From Candidatus Nanopelagicaceae bacterium (GTDB lineage: Bacteria; Actinomycetota; Actinomycetes; Nanopelagicales; Nanopelagicaceae), in contig JALQWD010000050.1 of NCBI GenBank assembly GCA_023260175.1, positions 1 to 8,220 of the forward strand: 8,220 nucleotides of DNA, in the 5' to 3' direction. Position 1 is the first letter of the stretch. The number at the start of each line of letters is the position of its first letter. Positions 5,611 to 8,220 of this stretch are shown here, in pieces. The notes under the pieces are model-generated. The model searched no databases, was not told the origin of the DNA, and saw only the letters and a program-made list of their open reading frames with translations. The translations under genes and the position numbers were made by a program.

Positions 5611-6516
5611 ATGTTAGAACGAATGCGTGTTGATGAGTTTCTGTCCGCGCTACTTTCTAACGTTGAACCTTTAGCGCCATTGGATCTTCCGCTCCTTGAC
5701 GCACATGGGGCCACACTTGCCGAAGATATTTTCGCCGGAGAGCGCTTGGTATTAAAGGGCGGTTCACCAATTCGTTCAACAACTATTGGCCTAGCTGCAT
5801 CAATTGGCCGCGATCATCTGCCAACCAGACCACATCCACGAGTAGTAATTATTTCGGCAGGCCCAGATTTAATCGAACCAGGTAAGCCAATTACCGGTCG
5901 CGAAGAGTACGAGACCAATTCTTGGCAACTTACGACAATTGTTCGCGAAATTGGCGGCGTCGCATTTCGAGTTCACTCAATTCCTGACAACGAAGAAGAG
6001 TTAAAAGATATTGTCGAGGATCAATTAGTCCGTGCAGACTTAATTGTGGTGAGCGGCGAACGTAAAGATGATTCATTTAATTTAATTACAAATGCACTTA
6101 GCCAGCTTGGCGAAATAAAAGTGGTTGATTTGGAATTAGAGAATTCCGGACGTTTTAATTTCGGAACTATTGGTCCTGATAAGACTCCAGTAATTACTCT
6201 TCCAGGAGACCCAATCACTGCATATGTAGCTATGCAGCTATTTGTAAGACCAATTATCCGCACCATGATTGGCGCAAAAGAGGTCTACTGCCCATCTGTT
6301 AAAGCAAAACTCGAACGCGATTACAAAGGCCCAAGCACTGGTCGTAGCTATCTTCTAGCGCTATTAAGCGAAGATAACGCTTCTGTTTCTATCTTCAACG
6401 AACAGGAAGATTTTGTCAGCTTGGCAGCGGCCAATTCCCTAGTCTCTGTAAACGCAGGTGATTCTCTAAAGGCAGGCGATAGCTTGACTACGGTTATCTT
6501 GCCTCGTATCAAATGA
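5611..6516 (+). CDS. glp: Glp, short MoeA/gephyrin-like divisome protein
   Basis: A 301-residue MoeA-family protein. True MoeA inserts molybdate into molybdopterin; in Corynebacterium the paralogue Glp instead binds FtsZ and its membrane receptor GlpR. Visible parts are a domain I start (1-40), the joining segment and IRSTTIGLAASIGRDHLP (54-71), the MoCF-fold domain III (about 73-220) and the C-terminal domain IV (about 221-301). Compared with E. coli MoeA (about 411 aa), the chain passes from LAEDI (36-40) directly to FAGERLVLKGG, so all of domain II and the PGFDNSAMDGYA motif are missing. Catalytic motifs are also altered: SGGVSVGDxD reads SGERKDDS (148-155), KPGKPFAFG reads ENSGRFNFG, and LPGNP reads LPGDP. 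Enzyme activity is therefore unlikely, and a scaffold role is inferred, supported by glpR two genes downstream. Its stop overlaps the rimJ start (ATGA). Confidence 0.85.
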   Translation: MLERMRVDEFLSALLSNVEPLAPLDLPLLDAHGATLAEDIFAGERLVLKGGSPIRSTTIGLAASIGRDHLPTRPHPRVVIISAGPDLIEPGKPITGREEYETNSWQLTTIVREIGGVAFRVHSIPDNEEELKDIVEDQLVRADLIVVSGERKDDSFNLITNALSQLGEIKVVDLELENSGRFNFGTIGPDKTPVITLPGDPITAYVAMQLFVRPIIRTMIGAKEVYCPSVKAKLERDYKGPSTGRSYLLALLSEDNASVSIFNEQEDFVSLAAANSLVSVNAGDSLKAGDSLTTVILPRIK

Positions 6517-7070
6517 TCGAATTAACAAATGGCGAAATACAGCTTCGACCGTTTACAAGTAGCGATGCCAAGCAATGGCGCAGAGTTCGTGCGATAAATA
6601 AAGATTGGCTAGAAGAGTGGGAAGCCACTGTTCCTAAAACCTTAAAGAGTGACGGGTTAAAGAGCGCGCTTAGTTTTAGAAAAATGGTGCGCACATACGC
6701 AAAAGAGGCTCGGGCTGGCCGCTCATTTTCATTCGGAATATTCGTTGGCCCTAATTTGATAGGCCAAATCAACCTTGGCGGAATCATTTATGGCGCTCTA
6801 AGAGGGGCACATATTGGTTATTGGATTGATAGGGGCCATGCCAACCGCGGCTATATGAGCGAAGCGGTAAATATGCTCACCGATTTCGCTTTTAACGAGT
6901 TAGAGCTTCATCGCATTGAAATAAATATTCGCCCAGAGAACTCGGCATCTATTCGCGTGGCCGAAAAATGTGGGTATTTATATGAAGGATTGCGTCCGAG
7001 GTACTTGCATATCTCTGGAGCTTGGCGAGATCACCACTGTTTCGTCCGCGAAAATATTGCTATTAAGTAG
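6513..7070 (+). CDS. rimJ: RimJ/RimL-type GNAT N-acetyltransferase
   Basis: A 185-residue cytoplasmic acetyl-CoA-dependent acetyltransferase of the RimJ/RimL branch, which acetylates protein N-termini (ribosomal proteins in E. coli). It begins with IQLRPFTSSDAKQW (9-22). It has the core strands around GRSFSFGIFVG and GQINLGGI (84-91), and the GAHIGYWIDRGHANRGY segment (98-114) with the pyrophosphate-binding turn HANRGYMSEA (109-118). ENSASIRVAEKCGY (142-155) and GAWRDHH (169-175) complete the fold. Length is normal. The start overlaps the glp stop by 4 nt with no Shine-Dalgarno, so it is co-transcribed and probably coupled. RimJ lies between glp/moeA and the GlpR/SepX gene in other actinobacteria as well; whether it acetylates a division protein is unknown. 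Confidence 0.92.
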   Translation: MIELTNGEIQLRPFTSSDAKQWRRVRAINKDWLEEWEATVPKTLKSDGLKSALSFRKMVRTYAKEARAGRSFSFGIFVGPNLIGQINLGGIIYGALRGAHIGYWIDRGHANRGYMSEAVNMLTDFAFNELELHRIEINIRPENSASIRVAEKCGYLYEGLRPRYLHISGAWRDHHCFVRENIAIK

Positions 7071-7104
7071 GGTGTAAATACCCGAAAACGGACAATTCAA
7101 ACAC

Positions 7105-7110
7105 TAACCT
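7105..7110 (+). promoter_or_regulatory. Possible -10 box for glpR
   Basis: TAACCT fits TANNNT and lies nine bases before the ATG at 7120. This could give a leaderless or nearly leaderless transcript separate from the glp-rimJ message. The 49-bp spacer has no Shine-Dalgarno and no convincing -35. Weak evidence. Confidence 0.25.
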
Positions 7111-7119
7111 TTGGCCATC

Positions 7120-7884
7120 ATGGCTTCAGCGATTATTTACTTGGCGATTATTGGAATGTGGGTCGCCTATTTTTTGCCTCGCTGGATTCATACTCATGAT
7201 GAGTTCTCTGGAAAATCTGTAGAACGATATAAGAGCGCACTTCGCGTAGTAGCTGGCGAAACTGAAAGTTCTTATTCACTTGCAATTCATACAGATCTCG
7301 ATGCTCCATACAAGCAATCACAAGCATTAATGCGACGTCGAATAATTTTCGTTCTTATTTTTACTTCTCTATTAGCGACAAGTGTTGGTGCGGTGATGAA
7401 TCTATTAAGTTGGTTATCAATCGGAATCCCAGTTTCTGGTTTTGTAATTTACTTAGCGCACACTCGCAGAACTATTAATCGCCAAAGAGTTCAACGTCGT
7501 CGCATAGAAGGTCTGCAAAGAACTACAAATGGTGTGTCGCATGTAAATCTCTCTGAAGTTGTGGCGCCAAAACAAGATTCTGAACTTTGGGTTCCATTGG
7601 CAGAACGAGAAATAACAGGAATTGTTTTGCTTCCACAAGGAAGTGCCGCAACCAGAAATGTCTGGACGCCTAATTCAATTCCAGCACCAACTTATGTAAA
7701 CGCACCTAAAGCGGTAACTCCTAGAAGAATAATTGATTTAACGACGCCAGGTCAGTGGAGTGAAGAGCAAGAGCGCTTGGCGCGTGAAGCGCTCGCTGCA
7801 GCAGCCCCAAGTGCAGATGAAGTATTCGATCAGCAACTTGCTGAAGAGGCAGCCAACAAGCGCGACCGCGCTGTTAATAGCTAA
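7120..7884 (+). CDS. glpR: GlpR/SepX-type divisome membrane protein
   Basis: A 254-residue membrane protein. It begins with a TM helix (about 3-21) in the form typical of the family, IIYLAIIGMWVAYFLPRW, followed by HDEF and SVERYKSALRVVA (33-45). Two more TM helices lie at about 74-93 and 97-114. The basic stretch RRTINRQRVQRRR (116-128) then leads into a long soluble part. That part contains the family block WTPNSIPAPTYVNAP (182-196), RRIIDLTTPGQW (202-213) and an acidic/Ala-rich helical end (214-254). Homologues are SepX of Streptomyces and GlpR of Corynebacterium, which act in septum formation; GlpR is the membrane receptor for Glp, encoded two genes upstream. I chose ATG 7120 because the family starts just before TM1; an in-frame TTG at 7111 is possible. 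Not related to the glycerol regulator GlpR. Its stop overlaps the pmt stop by 4 bp. Confidence 0.85.
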   Translation: MASAIIYLAIIGMWVAYFLPRWIHTHDEFSGKSVERYKSALRVVAGETESSYSLAIHTDLDAPYKQSQALMRRRIIFVLIFTSLLATSVGAVMNLLSWLSIGIPVSGFVIYLAHTRRTINRQRVQRRRIEGLQRTTNGVSHVNLSEVVAPKQDSELWVPLAEREITGIVLLPQGSAATRNVWTPNSIPAPTYVNAPKAVTPRRIIDLTTPGQWSEEQERLAREALAAAAPSADEVFDQQLAEEAANKRDRAVNS

Positions 7885-8220
7885 ATCCAGGAGCTCCACC
7901 ACATCCGTGAATACCACGCATCATATGTGGTTATAACACCAGTAAATATTGGGTAAAAGTAAACAAAATTTATTGCTACAACTATTACAGAAATCAGAAT
8001 TATTTTTTTCAAGCGTTCGTCGTATTCATAAGCTATTTTCGCTAATAAAACGATTGCCAGAATTAAGAATGGTTGGAACACGATTGCGTAGAAAGTAAAC
8101 ACGGTACGTTCCTGAAAGAAGAACCATGGAATGTAACCCGCCAATATTCCCAAGAATGGAATCAAAGAGGAGAGTTCGACTTCGCGCATCGCAAAGTTAT
8201 GTAAGTTTATCCCAATCAAA
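7881..8220 (-). CDS. pmt: Protein O-mannosyltransferase, C-terminal part only
   Basis: The last 113 codons of a minus-strand gene whose start lies beyond the right edge; the full protein is usually around 500 residues. The piece matches the C-terminal four-TM region of bacterial PMT proteins. It has GYIPWFFFQERTVFTFYAI (conserved PWF, R-T and FYA), a TM pair (about 45-60 and 73-90 of the visible part), NFVYFYPIFTG, and the terminal YSRMWWSSWI. Members are membrane glycosyltransferases that move mannose from polyprenyl-phosphate-mannose to Ser/Thr of secreted proteins during export. The catalytic N-terminal loop with its acidic residues is not in the window. In M. tuberculosis the homologue Rv1002c lies in the same chromosomal neighbourhood. 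The stop codons of this gene and glpR overlap (CTAA, 7881-7884). Confidence 0.88.
   Translation of the reverse strand, partial: LIGINLHNFAMREVELSSLIPFLGILAGYIPWFFFQERTVFTFYAIVFQPFLILAIVLLAKIAYEYDERLKKIILISVIVVAINFVYFYPIFTGVITTYDAWYSRMWWSSWI

Noticed and set aside
5611..6516. Glp as a broken moeA pseudogene
   Set aside because: The frame is open with no stops or frameshifts, the missing part is exactly one domain, the remaining domains are complete, and the stop is coupled to rimJ.
7070..7083. GGGT-GTAAAT-ACCC inverted repeat just after rimJ as a terminator
   Set aside because: The stem is only 4 bp and no T-run follows, so it is unlikely to terminate transcription.
7120..7884. GlpR as the glycerol-3-phosphate regulon repressor
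   Set aside because: The protein has three TM helices and SepX-family blocks, with no DeoR-type helix-turn-helix; the name clash is only in the symbol.
1..8220. Defence island, prophage, insertion sequence or CRISPR array
   Set aside because: No transposase, integrase, nuclease, toxin-like pair, terminal repeat or spaced repeat array is seen on either strand; all genes fit chromosomal housekeeping or transport families.

Overview
The window is a compact, A+T-rich stretch of bacterial chromosome from an actinomycete-type genome. Phylum-level evidence is strong. It holds a GlpR/SepX-type divisome membrane protein next to a MoeA-like Glp and a RimJ-type acetyltransferase, a C-terminal piece of a bacterial protein O-mannosyltransferase, an MMPL transporter, and a CopD-CtaG fusion. 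Low G+C together with very tight packing (4-29 bp overlaps, almost no spacers, apparent leaderless starts) points to a streamlined lineage such as the freshwater acI/Nanopelagicales group. That finer placement is inference. No phage, transposon, CRISPR, tRNA or rRNA is visible.

Layout. Positions 1-1391 (minus) hold the N-terminal two thirds of an MMPL/RND-family transporter. The 148 bp behind its start is almost filled by an unannotated 37-codon ORF (1423-1536, plus) with a leaderless-type promoter; it ends 3 bp from a convergent FmdB-type zinc-ribbon gene (1540-1740, minus). From 1846 to 5045 runs a plus-strand operon: a CopC-like membrane-anchored protein, a CopD-CtaG fusion and an EamA/DMT transporter. 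Its last gene overlaps tail-to-tail the minus-strand 5-formyltetrahydrofolate cyclo-ligase gene (5025-5540). A divergent 70 bp spacer with an 18 bp inverted repeat over a promoter then leads to glp (MoeA-like, 5611-6516), rimJ (6513-7070) and glpR/sepX (7120-7884). The last gene converges, with a 4 bp overlap, on the 3' end of a protein mannosyltransferase gene that runs off the right edge.

How the genes fit together. The set fmdB / formyl-THF cyclo-ligase / glp(moeA) / rimJ / glpR / pmt resembles a gene order I recall from mycobacteria and other actinobacteria (the Rv0991c-Rv1002c neighbourhood). Here galU, which I would expect between the cyclo-ligase and glp, is absent, and the three-gene copper/oxidase-assembly cassette lies between fmdB and the cyclo-ligase. 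In corynebacteria Glp and GlpR are a cytoplasmic scaffold and its membrane receptor in division; the Glp here is unusually short and has lost the MoeA domain II and catalytic motifs. CopC and CopD-CtaG would serve copper supply to cytochrome c oxidase, but this CopC contains no histidine or cysteine at all.

The items most worth a second look are the minimal Glp, the histidine-free CopC, the 37-aa leaderless ORF and the operator-like repeat in front of glp. I did not find a clearly new defence or mobile system.
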